A stretch of 64,000 nt of DNA from Periconia sp. R9002 (GCA_023627715.1 JAMAHW010000033.1:62001-126000); one strand, 5' to 3'; counted from the stretch's first letter, positions 12,630 through 26,054 are shown. Made by a program: numbers and translations. Notes: generated by a model not told the origin, from the letters alone.

Positions 12630-13189
12630 ACTCAACATGCACGTTTCTGGGACAGATCTATCTTTTCTTCAGAGTCTACATCAAGCAGCACGTCCCACGA
12701 CGGTCTTAAGGCTAATGACCACCCCTGCCGAAATCTCCAACTTTACACGCGCAAAATAGGTACATCTAGCCCATCACCTTAGTGAGCTGAGTTCTGAAAC
12801 ACCGCCATCACCAGAAATGCTTCCAAATCCGAACCAGGTATACTTGATGATTTTGACGTTGCGAATTTTTACACACTGTCGCAAGAAGATGAAAACCTCC
12901 TCAAGACGGAAAACCCCGGTCGCTGCTAGTCTCGACATTGATTGTGCCCTGCGATTTCCTACCATTCAATTCATAAATTAAAAGTATTGCAAAACTCTTA
13001 AAATCGCGTAGCACCACTGTTTTCAAGCCTTGTGTTGTGTCAGACCTGGTCCAATCACAATTCAATTCTACTCGGCGCGCTATTATTAGGCCGTGAAACC
13101 ACCGTACATCAACCCTCTTTGCACGATCGCAGTTGTCGTCCCACCACCATCTTCCTTCATATCTGGAAAATTTCAACCCAATCAACACT
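12630..13189. other. Intergenic, no gene seen
   Basis: About 560 bp between the APH-like gene and the next 2EXR-like gene; no supported feature. Confidence 0.5.
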
Positions 13190-13984
13190 ATGACACGAAC
13201 ATATGAGTCTACCGTAGGAGCAAAATTGGCGGCGGACTTGAAGACAGAGAACAATATTGCAAACTCCCCTTTCCTACGACTCCCTGGGGAAATCCGCAAC
13301 AGAATCTACAGATGCTTCCTCGAACGCGTCGAATTCCGGTGTCAGAAAAGCAGCGGAACCGACAGCGCATTTCTCCGCATCGTCAGACGAGAAGGGAAGA
13401 GATGGAAAACCACCACCCGACAATTCGCCTTCATGCTGGTTTGCCGACAGATGTACGCGGAAACTCGCCTCCTGCCGTTTCGTGCGACTACGTGGAGCGC
13501 CATTTCACATGTGATTCATGAACACTCCGACGGGCCGGCGACGCTCCTCTACAGGAAACAATTTCACGATATTCTTCGACGGTTCAGTGAAGAGCAAATC
13601 GCGGCGATTGAAAACTTGGAGGTCCAGATCTTGATGTTTCAAAACCTCGACAGTACTGCGACGTCTTATCAAAAGATAGGAGCTGGGTATGACCTCGTTT
13701 TACCTTATTTCATCAATGAGAATACAAGGTTTCCGGAGGAATGTTTCGAAAGTTTTCGGGACGGCGATATTGCGCTTAGAGGACTGAGAAATATCACACT
13801 GGTCTTCACTGGCATCGCCGCACGGCACGTGGAGCGGATATGGCATACTGCGCTAGTGGGAACTTTGGCTTTTGCAGGACTTTGTCCAAGGGGATTCGAT
13901 GTGACCGATAAGCGATTCGCTTTTCCTGGTGAGCTTGGGTCAAGAGTAGGTGTGCAACGGGACACCTGGAACGTCGTTTTGTAG
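13190..13984 (+). CDS. 2EXR/F-box-like domain protein
   Basis: Single exon, 264 aa, starting at the ATG of MTRTYESTVG rather than an upstream TTG-initiated extension. The signature SPFLRLPGEIRNRIYRCFL lies at residues 27-45, and FMLVCRQMYAETRLLPFRAT provides the second conserved element. The rest is mixed alpha-beta with no catalytic motif. It is the third member of the family in this window; function not assigned. Confidence 0.78.
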   Translation: MTRTYESTVGAKLAADLKTENNIANSPFLRLPGEIRNRIYRCFLERVEFRCQKSSGTDSAFLRIVRREGKRWKTTTRQFAFMLVCRQMYAETRLLPFRATTWSAISHVIHEHSDGPATLLYRKQFHDILRRFSEEQIAAIENLEVQILMFQNLDSTATSYQKIGAGYDLVLPYFINENTRFPEECFESFRDGDIALRGLRNITLVFTGIAARHVERIWHTALVGTLAFAGLCPRGFDVTDKRFAFPGELGSRVGVQRDTWNVVL

Positions 13985-14675
13985 GCTTCATCAAAGATCC
14001 AGGCTCGAGTGTACGTTACCGCCACGATTTCTTATCTAGGAAATCATTTGTCTCGTTCTTACTAAAACCAGCCGCGTGAAATGATTATGTAAAATGCAGC
14101 TTCATTTGAAAGCTAGAAACGATCAAGAGGAGGCGACAGTAGCATAGAGTGATTTATTCAAATCTAGTCAGAGACACTTAGACTACCACACACAAGTATT
14201 CTACAAATCGGTAACGATAACTGAACCATCACGACAACACAGCGATACTAATTCTAGTAGAGCCAGAAGTACCATCAGTTGATAATTGAACAACAATATT
14301 AGCTTCAATCTCTTTTATCTTTCTCAGTTACTCCAAGCTAAGTACTTTATGAATCACTCACGATATAATTGGTTTTCGGAGTCGCTATGACGCTAACACA
14401 GCTATTATTAATTATGGACGAAGCAGTGGATTAGGCCAAATCGCAAAGATCGGAAGTAGAACGAAATAATAATTTTTAGCTACGCCCCAGTCCGCAAAAA
14501 AAAGGTACATATACAAGTCCACCTACGTGCGTCCTTCTCGTAAATAAGGGTGCAACCATTTAACGCCCGTACAGTCTACCACCGAAACCCTACACCTCTC
14601 CAACTCCAAACCTCCATCTCCCCAACCCCAACCCTATCCTCACCACCCCCCTCCACTCCACCCACAACAACCACC
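13985..14675. other. Intergenic, no gene seen
   Basis: A/T-rich 3' flank followed by a very C-rich leader just before the ATG at 14676. The open frame extends upstream from 14676 only with a GTG start. Confidence 0.5.
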
Positions 14676-15548
14676 ATGACCCCAACCAACCCCCCAACCA
14701 AAACCACCACCACCACCGAACCATGCCACCTCCTCACCCTCCCCCCCGAAATCCGCACCATGATCTACATCCTCGTCCTGGGCAACAAACAACTCACCGT
14801 CTCCCCCACCTACGCCAACTCCTCCTCCATCACCATGCTGCACCCGGTCCTACGCGCCTACAACCTCCCCTACAACGAGCTCAACCCCGAATCGACCCGC
14901 GAGCACCACCCGCTCGCCCTAACCCAGACGTGCCGGCAGATCCGGGCGGAAACGGAAGCGCTCCCCTTCGCGTTGAACAATATCATGCAGGAAGACGACA
15001 TTCCGAGTTTCAGATCGAGGGGTGCCTTCATGTACAGCAAAATGTATAGCCAGGCGAAGCCTGGACCGTTGAACGGGTTGTTGGAGCGGTTGAGCGACGT
15101 GCAGCGATGTTCGATTACGAGTATACGGCTCGACTACGATTTCGCGCGGTATGTGGAGAGCTGTGTTGGACCTTCTTCGATCTACGCTTCTTCTACTTTG
15201 CGGCGCTGTCGCGCCAAGATCATGGACGCTGATGGAAGCGGAAATATCGCGGGACTGGTCTGGCCGACGCGCTGGAACCGGGGGAACGTCGATTTACCGG
15301 GCCTCAAGACGCTGGTGTTGCCATATTATGCCTATTACAATGGACATTACAGTGGACTGTCGCGTGCCAATCACGGAGTTAATTGGGAAAGAGCGGTTCA
15401 CGGCGCGTTGATGTGGTTGGGGAAAGGAGAGATCAGTGCTGAGGAGTGTCGAGCGAAGTATAGTTTGGAGAAGGCGAAGAAGATGGAGAGGGAGATTCCA
15501 GGGCCACTGTTGATGTTAAAGAAGGTTAAGTGGGAGATAACGCTATAA
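14676..15548 (+). CDS. 2EXR/F-box-like domain protein with Thr-rich N-terminus
   Basis: Single exon, 290 aa, from the ATG in ACCACCATGACC, a good fungal start context. A Pro/Thr-rich leader (MTPTNPPTKTTTTTEP) precedes LLTLPPEIRTMIYILVLG, the family signature, and LTQTCRQIRAETEALPFALN, the second conserved element. Codon use in the first 300 nt is extremely C-rich compared with the other family members, so this copy may have a different history. Function unknown. Confidence 0.77.
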   Translation: MTPTNPPTKTTTTTEPCHLLTLPPEIRTMIYILVLGNKQLTVSPTYANSSSITMLHPVLRAYNLPYNELNPESTREHHPLALTQTCRQIRAETEALPFALNNIMQEDDIPSFRSRGAFMYSKMYSQAKPGPLNGLLERLSDVQRCSITSIRLDYDFARYVESCVGPSSIYASSTLRRCRAKIMDADGSGNIAGLVWPTRWNRGNVDLPGLKTLVLPYYAYYNGHYSGLSRANHGVNWERAVHGALMWLGKGEISAEECRAKYSLEKAKKMEREIPGPLLMLKKVKWEITL

Positions 15549-15835
15549 AAATGAGTGGACTTCTGAGTGATTGGGAAAAACATATGGGGATGGATGTATA
15601 AGGATGGGGTGGAGGCTTTGACCAGGTTGGGTTTGCCAGCAAGAAAGTTGAGGGGGTGACTGGTTGGCAATAACCCCAGTGTGAGAAATTGTTTCTTGGC
15701 ACAGTTTACGAGATGAAAACCAAGGGAATTCACGTTTACGATAAATAAGTAAGATGCATGTTGGTTAATGGGCCGGCCAGGGGGTAATCGTGAGCTCCGT
15801 CATGATTGATCGCTAACGGCAAGAGAAAAAGAACA

Positions 15836-18537
15836 CTAAACACTCATAAGCGCAGCCTGGACTTCGACACTGCCCACATCCTCTCTCCTGGCCACGAAGC
15901 CCTTCAACTCGACCAATTCCGCTCCAGACCGCCCACTCAGCTTCTCTCTCAAATGCTGTCCTTGGAGCATAAAAAGCTGAGAAACATCGACCAACACGTC
16001 CATACTACCCTCCTCTAAATCTTCGCCCGTTGGCCAGCCACGTACGAGATCGACATAGCGGTTCATATCCTTGGAGACGGTGATGCCGCCGATGATGGAG
16101 AAGGTAAAACGCAGGAGGTGACCAAGGATGAGGCCGCGGAGACCGCGGGCGAGCTCGGCGAGGAAGAGGGTGAGGTTGCGGCCGGTAAGGGCTGCGGAAG
16201 CCTGGGATGCGGCGCGTGTGAGGAAGGCGCAGACGGCTTGGCAGGCGTCGGAGGATGACATCATGAGGACTTCGTCCATGTTGTCTTCTTTGGGGCGGTA
16301 ATCGGTTTTTTTCTGCTGCTTGAGGAGGGTGGTGACGTGATTGAGGGCAGCAGTGAGGGTGGTGTTGAGGACGGAGGAAAGCTTTGATTCAAGAGTTGAG
16401 AGGGTCGAGGAGATTGACTTTTCAATTTCGCGGCGGATGGTTAGGTTGGGGGTGGCGAGGGGGACGAGGATGGTGGAGGTCGTGGTTTGGAGGAGGTGCA
16501 GAATGGTGGTTATAGTGGAGAGAGCTGGAAGGTGGGTGAGATCCGGAGGTGTTTTGGAGTTTTCCTGCGAGGCAGCATGTTCGGATGCCCTAGATTTATG
16601 CGTTAGTTATGGAAATATGTGACATTCTTTCAAGTGCTGATCGAAAGATTGGGTTTGCGAAATCAGGTATGAGATAGAGGGGATTACGCACGCATCGAGA
16701 GCCGTTTCCAGATACATCTCGCCCATGTGGGTGAGCAGGAGATTAAGCAGGTTTTGAACGTCTTTTGGTGTATCAGTTGGGGGTGAGAGTTCCAGGCCTC
16801 GCCCTACGCCTTCGGCCAGCCACTTGAGCATACGCTTGGCAACCGCCAACGACAACCTCCCGTCTTCTTCCGTAGTTTCGATATCCTTTTTGTCCATCTG
16901 CTCCTCCTTGACGCCGGCAATCCTCATCAACATGGCCTTCTGGGCGGGTGGCAAATCGGTGCTGTCGAGACGGTCCATGTACGCATCGCGTGTAGACGCG
17001 GCAAATTCTTTGCCTCGTTGGGCTAAAGAACCAAAGTAGCTCGTGGGCATCTTGCGGCGCCGCTCGTGATAGGCAGTGAATTTGAGAAGCAGGGATGAGT
17101 ACAACTCCTCCAAATTCTTCTTTTCCCGTTCAATATACGAGGATCCGACGAAGTAGGGCACGAAGAGATCTTCGAGTTGTTGATCCAGCACCGCCGCGAT
17201 CTGAGAGGTAACTGGCTCTGGTGCTTCCGTCAGACCATGGGATTTGAGATCGTCCACCAAAGCTGTAATGTACCCCCTAGAAGCCTGCAGGGCTCGGAGG
17301 AAGGCGAGGGAAGACAGCTCATTGGCCTTTTCCAGCACCATTTCAAGACGCTGCTGTATGGATTGCTGGAACAATCTTTGCAGGAACTTGATAAGAACCT
17401 CCTCATAGTACGGGAATGCTCGCTTGATAATAGCAGATTCATCCTGGATGACAATCTTCACCTCATCGACCAAGCTTTGGAGACTAGGCTCTACACCAGG
17501 AGGCTCCGCATCGGGGTCCTGCAGTCGTTCCCACGACTCGGCATCCACGGTAAGCTCATCTGTGACCAAGTTGATCCTTTCGATGAAAAATGAATGCTGG
17601 TTGACATAGGTTGCGATCACACTAGCACCGTCGCCAAAGTCTTTAAGAGTAACGGCGCAATCCCGCATTCCATCGTAATTAGGCCTTCTGTAATACTCGT
17701 CGAATTTGGCAAGCAGATCCTGCTCCAAATTCTCCAAGAACTTCTCAATGATCTCTTTGGTGGGGAACTTGGATCCTGGCGACCGTTTCTTTGCGCCATT
17801 GGGAATAGTGCCGTTGGTTGAAGGACCATCGGGGTTCAAACGATTACTGATTTTGAGCAGCTGGCGCGCAATGGATGCGCATTCAACAATCTTACCGCGA
17901 CGCTTTCGGTCCTCGAGCGTCTCCAATGTACCTCTTTGGCTAACCTCCTGCCAGCACACAATCAGGAATTTAGCATCCGAAGCTCGCTGCACTTGCCGAT
18001 CGAGCTCTTCCAGCCGCTCTCCGATGCGCACGGCCACATTGCCGCCGCCATCTGGGCCGCTCTCATCTCCACCCCCGCCGTTCAGTGAACTATCCAGCTT
18101 CTTAAACCGGTCAATCGCCTGATTCAGCTTCCTCCCTAGCGAGTCTACATTCTGATTGTGTTGCGCTTCGGCTCGTCGTACGGTCGCGGACAGTTCGTTT
18201 TCGCGCTCCTCGAGGTCCTCAGAGAGCACATTAAGGCGGGTGAGGGCATGTTCGAAGGATCGGATGAGGGGTTTTGGGTCGAATTGTGTTTGTTGTGTCG
18301 AGAGGCCAGATCTGCGGTTGGCGGAGGGGATGGCGGTGTCAGAAAGGGTTTCGATGAAGTCCTTTACAATGAAGCCTTTACTCTGTCCAATATGTGAGCA
18401 TAGGATGAATTGAAGAAGTTTCATGTAGGAGAGCATACAGAAAAGTCTTCGAGAGTAAAGGCGAAGTTGCGAGTGGACACGGCCCTTGCCGACTGGGCGG
18501 AGAGCAGTGAGGCCGAGTCCGCGCTGGGACGTGACAT
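15836..18537 (-). CDS. SEC10: Exocyst complex component Sec10
   Basis: Three exons, complement(join(15836..16589,16692..18382,18439..18537)), 847 aa, close to the usual fungal Sec10 length. Exon 1 (MSRPSADSASLL...) joins through a 56-nt intron to SKGFIVKDFIETLSD. FDPKPLIRSFEHALTRLN and a heptad-rich region (about residues 80-150) form the N-terminal coiled coil that packs into the exocyst CorEx bundle. The long helical-rod region follows (WERLQDPD, RAFPYYEEVLIKFLQRLFQQ). The C-terminal exon starts after ALDA and contains LRRF-type helices ending QAALMSV. Sec10 is one of eight subunits tethering secretory vesicles to the plasma membrane at hyphal tips. The gene is divergent from NUS1 at 19009. 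Confidence 0.93.
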
Positions 18538-19008
18538 GTTGGAAGGGATGCTACCGGGGGAGCATGAGCGCGGGACGGTGGGTTCAAGTTGGCTGGTGGG
18601 TCATGTATAAAGACTACGATATAGGTATATAGGAGAAAAACGGAAAGCACTAAGGCGTGCTTGTTTGCGGAGGCGGTCGGAGATGTGAAGTGTAGTGTAG
18701 TTAAGTTTATTAGCTGTCGTGAAGGTATGCATGGGGGTGTGGCTTGGGTTCCCCGCGTAGAGTAAGCGCCACAATGGTACGTAACCCACTGCACCAGCCA
18801 CATATAAACTTTCCCCATCCCAACTTCCTCCGCCTGTATAGTCAGTTCCCTCTATCCTCGTAGGCATTGGCTCTTTCCAAGGCTTTGATGACGGTCGTTT
18901 CTGTCTCTCAGTCTCATTTAATCCCTTCTTCTCTCAATTCCCTTACCACTACGACGCGAATTGGTCAAACTCTGCAGTAATTGACTCCACTCTCATAACC
19001 ATCTAACA
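18538..19008. promoter_or_regulatory. Divergent promoter region, SEC10 / NUS1
   Basis: The 471 bp between the two start codons serves both genes. No strong TATA consensus is near either ATG. Pyrimidine-rich tracts precede the NUS1 start (18900-18950). Confidence 0.5.
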
Positions 19009-20140
19009 ATGGCCACGGCCACGGGCATCACGCAAAAGGAGGAGCTCGCCTTCCGACACGGGACGCTAAACGGCAAACAACTCAGCGCAAAAGACCGCGA
19101 AGCCCTCTTCCGCGCCCACCTCCCCCCCGAACCCGAACCCTCATCGCACTCATCCACATCCACCTCCTCCACCACCTCCTCGACGTCGTCCTCTAAGCGC
19201 GGACGAAATCAAGCCGCCAAAACCGGGCGCATCCGCTCCCTGATCCACTTCCTCGTCTATCAGATTATATCGTTCCTCTTCTCCGTCTTCTTCCGGTTCC
19301 GCCGCTCATGGCGCCTCTTCTGGTACAAAATCCGCGCTGTGATGCGACACCACCACCACTCTCCCGAATGGATCGTCAGCGACGTCAAGAACCTCGAGCA
19401 GCTACCCAAACACGTCAGCGTAGTTCTCGAGTACCACGAGGACGACCAGGACCAAGGCACAGCCGGTTTGGAAGGCCTCGTCAACGACGTGTGTGAAATC
19501 GCAGCCTGGACAGCCTCGGCTGGAATCCCCTTCCTCAGCGTCTACGAACCCACGGGCGTTCTCAAAAACTACCACACGCAAACCTACGCCGCCATCCAGC
19601 AGACTCTGGAGAACTACTTCGGTGCGCGTCGTAGGCCGACGCTTACGGTGAAGGCTCCACACATGACTTCGTACTCACCCCCGGGCACGCCGTCCTCGGA
19701 GCCCACGGAAAACGGCTCCACGACATCCCGTCCGCACCTCACCGTGCTTTTACTCTCTGAACTCGACGGTCGCGACACGATTGTCGATCTCACGGTGACG
19801 CTCGCGCAGATGGCGCAAAAGGGCGACGTGCGCGTCGAGCAGATTGACGCGAATCTCATCGACGCAGAGCTCAACGACCACGTTAGTACCGAGCCGGATT
19901 TGCTCATCTTGTTTAGCCCGACGGTCGTGTTGAAGGGGTATCCGCCTTGGCAGCTGCGGTTGACGGAGATTTTGTGAGTTTCTTCCTCGTTCCCTTCCTT
20001 CCTCTCACTTGCGCAGTATATCTTACTAACCACCCCGCGCGCGATACAGCCACCTCCCAGATAACAAAGGCGTCAACTATCAAGTCTTCCTCCAAGCTTT
20101 AAAGAAGTTTGGCAAGGCCGAGTTCCGTGTTGGAAGATAG
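19009..20140 (+). CDS. NUS1: Dehydrodolichyl diphosphate synthase complex subunit Nus1 (NgBR-like)
   Basis: Two exons, join(19009..19973,20050..20140), 351 aa; 76-nt intron with GTGAGT donor and ACAG acceptor, phase 2. After a Ser/Thr-rich N-terminal tail comes a hydrophobic segment (FLVYQIISFLFSVFF, about residues 84-98) that should anchor it in the ER. The degenerate cis-prenyltransferase fold follows (WTASAGIPFLSVYEPTGVLK, DLLILFSP, GYPPWQLRLTEI). The last residues are RVGR, matching the C-terminal RxG motif conserved in Nus1/NgBR and needed for activity with the catalytic partner Rer2/Srt1. The complex makes dolichol precursors for N-glycosylation. Calling the gene with only the first exon would lose the RxG motif. 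Confidence 0.92.
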
Positions 20141-21742
20141 GTATCGATCTCTGCTTTTCGTACACTACTACACACACACGTATATACATAAATTAGATGG
20201 ATCCACGGTCTCATCGCTACTACGGAGCATTTTACATAGACTTTTTGCTCCTCCTTTGCTCTTTGTGCGAGTTTTGTGTTTAGAGCGTTGCATGGATTGA
20301 TTAGCCTTATTGATATCCTTGAATTGAGATTCTGTGTACGTTGATTTGTTCATGGGGTTTTTTTCGTGCTTTGCTTCGTACAGGTTTGTGAAAAATCTGT
20401 TATACTGTTATGATGTATGCACGTCTTTGCATACCCCGAGTGTTTTTGGTTTTGTTACGTCTCCTAATTCTCCGTGGTGAATTTTCAAACAGCTTTAAGA
20501 TGGCACTTATAACCTCTCCTTCCAAATCCCTACAAAAATTTATACCATACCAAGCCACCACACACACACCCCCCTAAAAAAATTAATAAGAAACGCATAC
20601 ATATTTTCTTTCACAAATGAAAAGTCAATTCCATGTGTTAACACTTGGATTTATGCTGGTGTTGACCGTGGGGAGTTTTTTTCGTGGGTGTAGATGATTA
20701 GTTTTTAGTTGATTTTATTTGTTGGTCGTAAAATGTGGGAATATATTGGAGGGGGGGGGAGATATGTACGCTTAACCTTCCCACGAAAAAGAAATAAAGA
20801 TAGAATGGACGTGTGGTGTATAGTGTAGGGCTATGGGTAATGTATTTATTTTTTGATGTATTTGCTTTCTGTCACCTTATAGCTATGTACGTAGGTAGGG
20901 AAATAGAGTAGTACTAGACTCACTCGCAACACAGGACAACATAAAACCAACGAATATGAAACACAAAAAACGAGTAACGGGGAAGATATCTGAGACACAT
21001 GATAAGGATATCACATTAAAAAAAAATAAGGGAGTTGTATAGCTGGGGTATTCTGTCGGAATTGGTGCAGTGAGCGTCAACGGTACATAAGAAACACGCG
21101 AATAGTATAGACAATGTCACAACGTGTAAATATGCATGTATCTAGCATCTAGCTAAGGAGGAACGTAATGTAGGGTGTACGATGGTGTATGAGAAGTGGT
21201 GATCTGAGTTTGAGTGTGCATTGAGGTGTCTGGGTTCGTTGAGGTAGGTGAAGCTTGGGTGGTGCATATATGTAGATGAGGTATGTACATACACGGAATC
21301 ATCGAGTTATGTGTAGATTTGACTACCGTTCATTCACGTGTTATTGTTTGAAAATCTTGTAGTTTTCATTCTGTGAATCAGGGTGTTTTGGAGACTTTTA
21401 GAAAAGATGTTGGGCGTCTGAAATGTGGCACGGCTGTAGCAAGCATCACGAGTCAATGATCTAAGAAGCAGGACATGGACGTAAGACTGTATTGAAGACT
21501 TCACGGGCTCGGGGTGAGTTGGAAGATCATTCCATAGACGTAGTGAACTTGCTACATCTGGTATCCCCCGAAACGTCCGCCGTGAATGCCGTGCGTGTGT
21601 TACATACATCACGCGGAAAGAACAGCGCAATCATGGATGTTCATGCACCAAACACCTTTATTCGTTGTAGGTCGTGAAGTACATTCTTTTTGATATTTCT
21701 CCGCCCCACGAAAGAACCCATGCAACCGAGGACCCAGACCAA
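20141..21742. other. Gene-poor intergenic region
   Basis: 1.6 kb, A/T-rich, with homopolymer runs (for example A/G runs near 20570, 20750 and 21017). No ORF with recognisable features; probably 3' flanks of NUS1 and RPS15, which converge here. Confidence 0.5.
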
Positions 21743-22585
<843 letters not shown>

Positions 22586-23261
22586 GATTGCGGATTGTCG
22601 AAGTAGCTGGGCGGAAGACTTCGAAGTCGCGGGGTGGTTGTTCGTCGGAGTGATTGAAGAGACGTCGTCGATGTATGTGTGGGTTTGGTCTCGCTTGTTC
22701 AAAATCGCAAGTGCGCGCTAGCGCCATCCGTCTTGGCATCCATGGCAGCCACCAGACAGCACCAAACATGTCGATGACCATTCACGAGCTGGGAATTTGG
22801 CAAATAATTCTTATAAATGCCGAACCAAGGACGATTTTTTTGTGAGCAGAAATGAAATCTCCAGTGATGTTCAAAAATTCATGTGTGGTCACGGTCACAT
22901 CATTGATACCGTAAAAGCTTACTCTTAACGATCATTTCGGCCTCTAGTACGTACATACATATGTCCATCTGACTGGTATCTAATTGTTTCTACTGTTCGC
23001 CGACACGAAGAGAGCCACACTGATGGCCATATGTAGATTCTGCGGTGTCATGATTCAATTCAACAAAACTGGGAGTGCATGTCTTTCATTCAAGGTATCT
23101 GTAGCCGTAGATGATAGGCAGATGCCCGCCTATAGTATCTACTGAGCCTCTCAAAAGCACGCTCAACACCTCCCAAATTCCCGTTCCCTTGCCACATGGA
23201 TCTCGTGAACGCAGGGATGGCGTAATCATTTCTCGTTGACGGACAGAAGTTGGCGATACGC
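22586..23261. other. Intergenic between RPS15 and RPP2
   Basis: Promoter of RPS15 and 3' flank of RPP2, both on the minus strand. No additional gene seen. Confidence 0.5.
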
Positions 23262-23715
23262 TTAGTCGAAGAGACCGAAGCCCATGTCGTCGTCAGACTC
23301 CTCCTTCTCCTCCTCTTTCTCCTCAGCCTTGGTCTCCTCAGCAGCACCACCGGTAGCACCGCCAGCGGCAGCACCACCAGCGGCGGCACCAGCACCACCG
23401 GAAGGAACGGAGGCGAGCTTGGAAGATCCCTCAGAGATCAACTGCAGAGTGTTAGTGCCATTCCATATTCCTTCTTTCCAAAAAGAAAAAAAAAAAATCT
23501 CGTACCTCGTTGATGTCCTTGCCCTCAAGCTCGGAGAGGAGCTTCTCAAGGCGCTCGTCATCAGCGTCAATACCGACAGACTCGAGAACACCCTAATCGC
23601 CGCGTAAGTTTGGGTTGCATTGGCGGCCTGCTGCGACTCCTACCTTGATGTCCTTGGCGGAGGGAGAGGCGTTGCCGCCGAGTTGGAGGAGGAGGTAAGC
23701 TGCGAGGTGCTTCAT
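23262..23715 (-). CDS. RPP2: 60S acidic ribosomal protein P2
   Basis: Three exons, complement(join(23262..23441,23506..23592,23644..23715)), 112 aa; introns of 64 and 51 nt, all phase 0. The N-terminal dimerisation domain starts [15 protein letters not shown] and contains [18 protein letters not shown]. It is followed by an Ala/Gly hinge and the acidic tail ending [12 protein letters not shown], the conserved C-terminus of stalk P-proteins that recruits elongation factors. The [10 protein letters not shown] start and the [11 protein letters not shown] block separate P2 from P1. Confidence 0.97.
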
Positions 23716-24212
23716 TGTGGATGTTTGTTGTTGAGATTGTAGGGAACAGGAGTACAATCGATTTAACCTGCAATGTCAATGAGTATGAAAAAACTACCCG
23801 GATTGGACTTCTCGTATACTGACCGTTTGAACGGAGACTGAAACTTCAAGTTCTGGTCGTGGTTGCGTATCGAAGAAAGTTCGAAAGTTCGATCTAAGCG
23901 ACGATATTGTGCGGTGCGTTGCGCTACGGGGCTAGCCCGCAAGGTGCCTAGCGCTCGGATCGGAAGCAAATCTCGGTCTCACGTGATTCGTTGGCCGGGC
24001 TTTTAAGAGCGAACCGCCACCACTTCACACGTCGTGCTGCCTGCGTGTCCTCTCTATAAAGGCCGTCGCTGCCTCTCCTCGCACCGGCCTTTGAATCAAC
24101 CCCCTCTCACTTTTCCACTCTCGAAATCCTCGTTTCCAAGGTATGCGCGACGGCTTCAACAAGCCACGAGACCAGCAGTTCTGAGTCAATCAATCCTTAT
24201 CTGTTGCCCCTC
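23716..24212. promoter_or_regulatory. Divergent promoter region, RPP2 / SPT2
   Basis: The 497 bp between start codons contains TCACGTGA (around 23979), a perfect E-box-like palindrome that binds bHLH factors such as Cbf1/Pho4 in fungi. Two C/T-rich tracts (24040-24130) lead into SPT2. Confidence 0.45.
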
Positions 24213-25428
24213 ATGAGTGTAAGTGGGAAGATGCTGGAGCGCAAGGCGACTCTTCTGACCATCTCAGCTTTTCAAAGATCTCATCTCACAAATCGATCCT
24301 TCAAGCGCTCCCCCGCCCTCCGCGCCCTCTCCGGTCCAGCGGACGGTTGCGGTTGTAGCCTCTCCTAAACCCGCGCAGAAGCCTACGACAAAGCCTACTT
24401 CACGCCCTGCTACGCCTGTAAATGGTGCGTCAGAAAATACCGCCCTCAAACGCAAGGCTTCTGGCACAATCGAGAATACGCAAGTCAAGGCCCCGCGGAA
24501 AGATGGGGCTCCTCCTTCTAAGCCGGCCAATGGCGCTGCTCGGAGCACCTCAACACCGGCTGTAGCCAAACCGAACCCTACAAATCCTTCGTCTTCTATT
24601 CCGTATCGTGGAACTGCCGCATCGGCTGCCTCGAAACCTGCCGGTACGCCGTTGAAGAAGCCGCCTACTCTTCAAGTTGGTGCTGGTGTGACGACTTCCA
24701 AAGCGCCAGCGCTCACGCCAAAATCATCAGAGCCGAAATCTGCCGGGGCTAATCCAAGCGCATCCGCCACAGGGCCTCCGAAGAAAGTCGGTGGCTATAT
24801 GGCTATGCTCATGAAAGCGAAAGAGAAGGAACAAACGAAACCGCCTGCTCCTCCAATCAAACATGAACCCACCAAGATTCTCTCTAAAAAGGATCGAGAA
24901 AAGATGCGCATGGAAGCCAAACTTGCTAGTAAGGGGAAAAAACCGGCGGCGGGAGCTCCCGTCAAAGGACCCGATGGAAAGCTGGTTGTCGAGAAAGAAA
25001 AGCGCAAGCCAGCCGATATTGGATATCAAGGAACTGCTCGCCCCAGTGGACCTGTCAAGAAACCTGCCGAAGTCGGCTACAAAGGAACTGCGAGGCCTTC
25101 ATCAGCTGCCGCACCCAACGGGAGACCGAGTGCTGCTGGAGCTAAATCCCAAGCTAAGCCGGCTCGCAGGAACGAATATGTGGATTGGTCCGATGATGCG
25201 CTCGATATGGACGATGACGAGGAAGAGGATTACGCTTCGGATGCTTCGTCTGATATGGAGGGTGGCTTGTGGGACGTGGAAGAGGAGGAAACAGAGGCAC
25301 TCAAGGCTGCTAGGCGAGAGGATGCGGAGGAGGAGAAACGCTTGAAGGAGCTGGCGCGACAAAAGGAGGAGCGCAAGCGCAAACTGCTCGCTCTGGCTTC
25401 CAGCAACGCGTCTAAGCGGCGTTTCTAG
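24213..25428 (+). CDS. SPT2: SPT2 chromatin protein
   Basis: Two exons, join(24213..24218,24268..25428), 388 aa. Exon 1 is only six nt (ATG AGT); the donor GTAAGT follows at once and the 49-nt intron ends CTCAG before LFKDLISQID. The middle is a disordered Ala/Pro/Lys/Ser region. The SPT2 domain fills the C-terminal part: KKVGGYMAMLMKAKEKE, KDREKMRMEAK, repeats of GYQGTARP and GYKGTARP, an acidic block (DMDDDEEEDYASDASSDMEG) and a basic coiled-coil end (EEEKRLKELARQKEERKRK). SPT2 binds H3-H4 and DNA and limits nucleosome loss during transcription. The start depends on the six-nt exon, which is the only in-frame splice that opens the long frame. Confidence 0.88.
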
Positions 25429-26054
25429 AGCCGTCCTGAGCCGTCACTCGCAGTTGGTGGTCTTCTTTGTCAACAGTTCATCTTACTCGGGAGTCTTGGT
25501 TACGATACACGGCATACCTCATTGGTGGGCGTTTTTTTATTTTTATACTGCATCTAGTTGGGTGCCCCGGTTGCATAATGGGTTTTCCGTTCCTCGGTTG
25601 GCTGGCGTTTTGGCAGGTGGGTGCATCAATATGTAATGATATCAGCGTAATTCCTTTACGTGCATGTTAGAGCATGGGAGTCGTTACTCTAGAATTCAAT
25701 CATGGTCAATATCACGCAAAATCCACTAAGTCCATCTTCCATCACTAAGCATGTGCTATCATTCGAACATTCAAGTTTAACATTCACAAACGTTGGAATC
25801 AAGTCACATATTCGCAACGTCTAGCAAATCCCATTCCCTTCGCTCCTTCCCAGGGGCTAGCTACCCGTGAAGGTTTGAAGAAAAGTATCGGCCACTATAT
25901 GAGTGATAAAACCGCAACCTAAACAAATGACGAATCAGTCTACAGTCTTGTTATGAAACTTCACATCACAAGTTCGCACGACGACCTATATTATAAGCCC
26001 TGTTTCCACCACCATCACAATCCCTCGCATAGACACCACAATTCCACCGCAACT
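25429..26054. other. Intergenic, no gene seen
   Basis: 3' flank of SPT2 and promoter of the next gene. The frame of the next gene stays open to another ATG at 25953, which could add a His-rich 34-residue extension. Confidence 0.5.

Noticed and set aside
14576..14843. Gly/Val-rich minus-strand ORFs
   Set aside because: Antisense shadows of the C-rich N-terminal coding part of the 2EXR-like gene at 14676.
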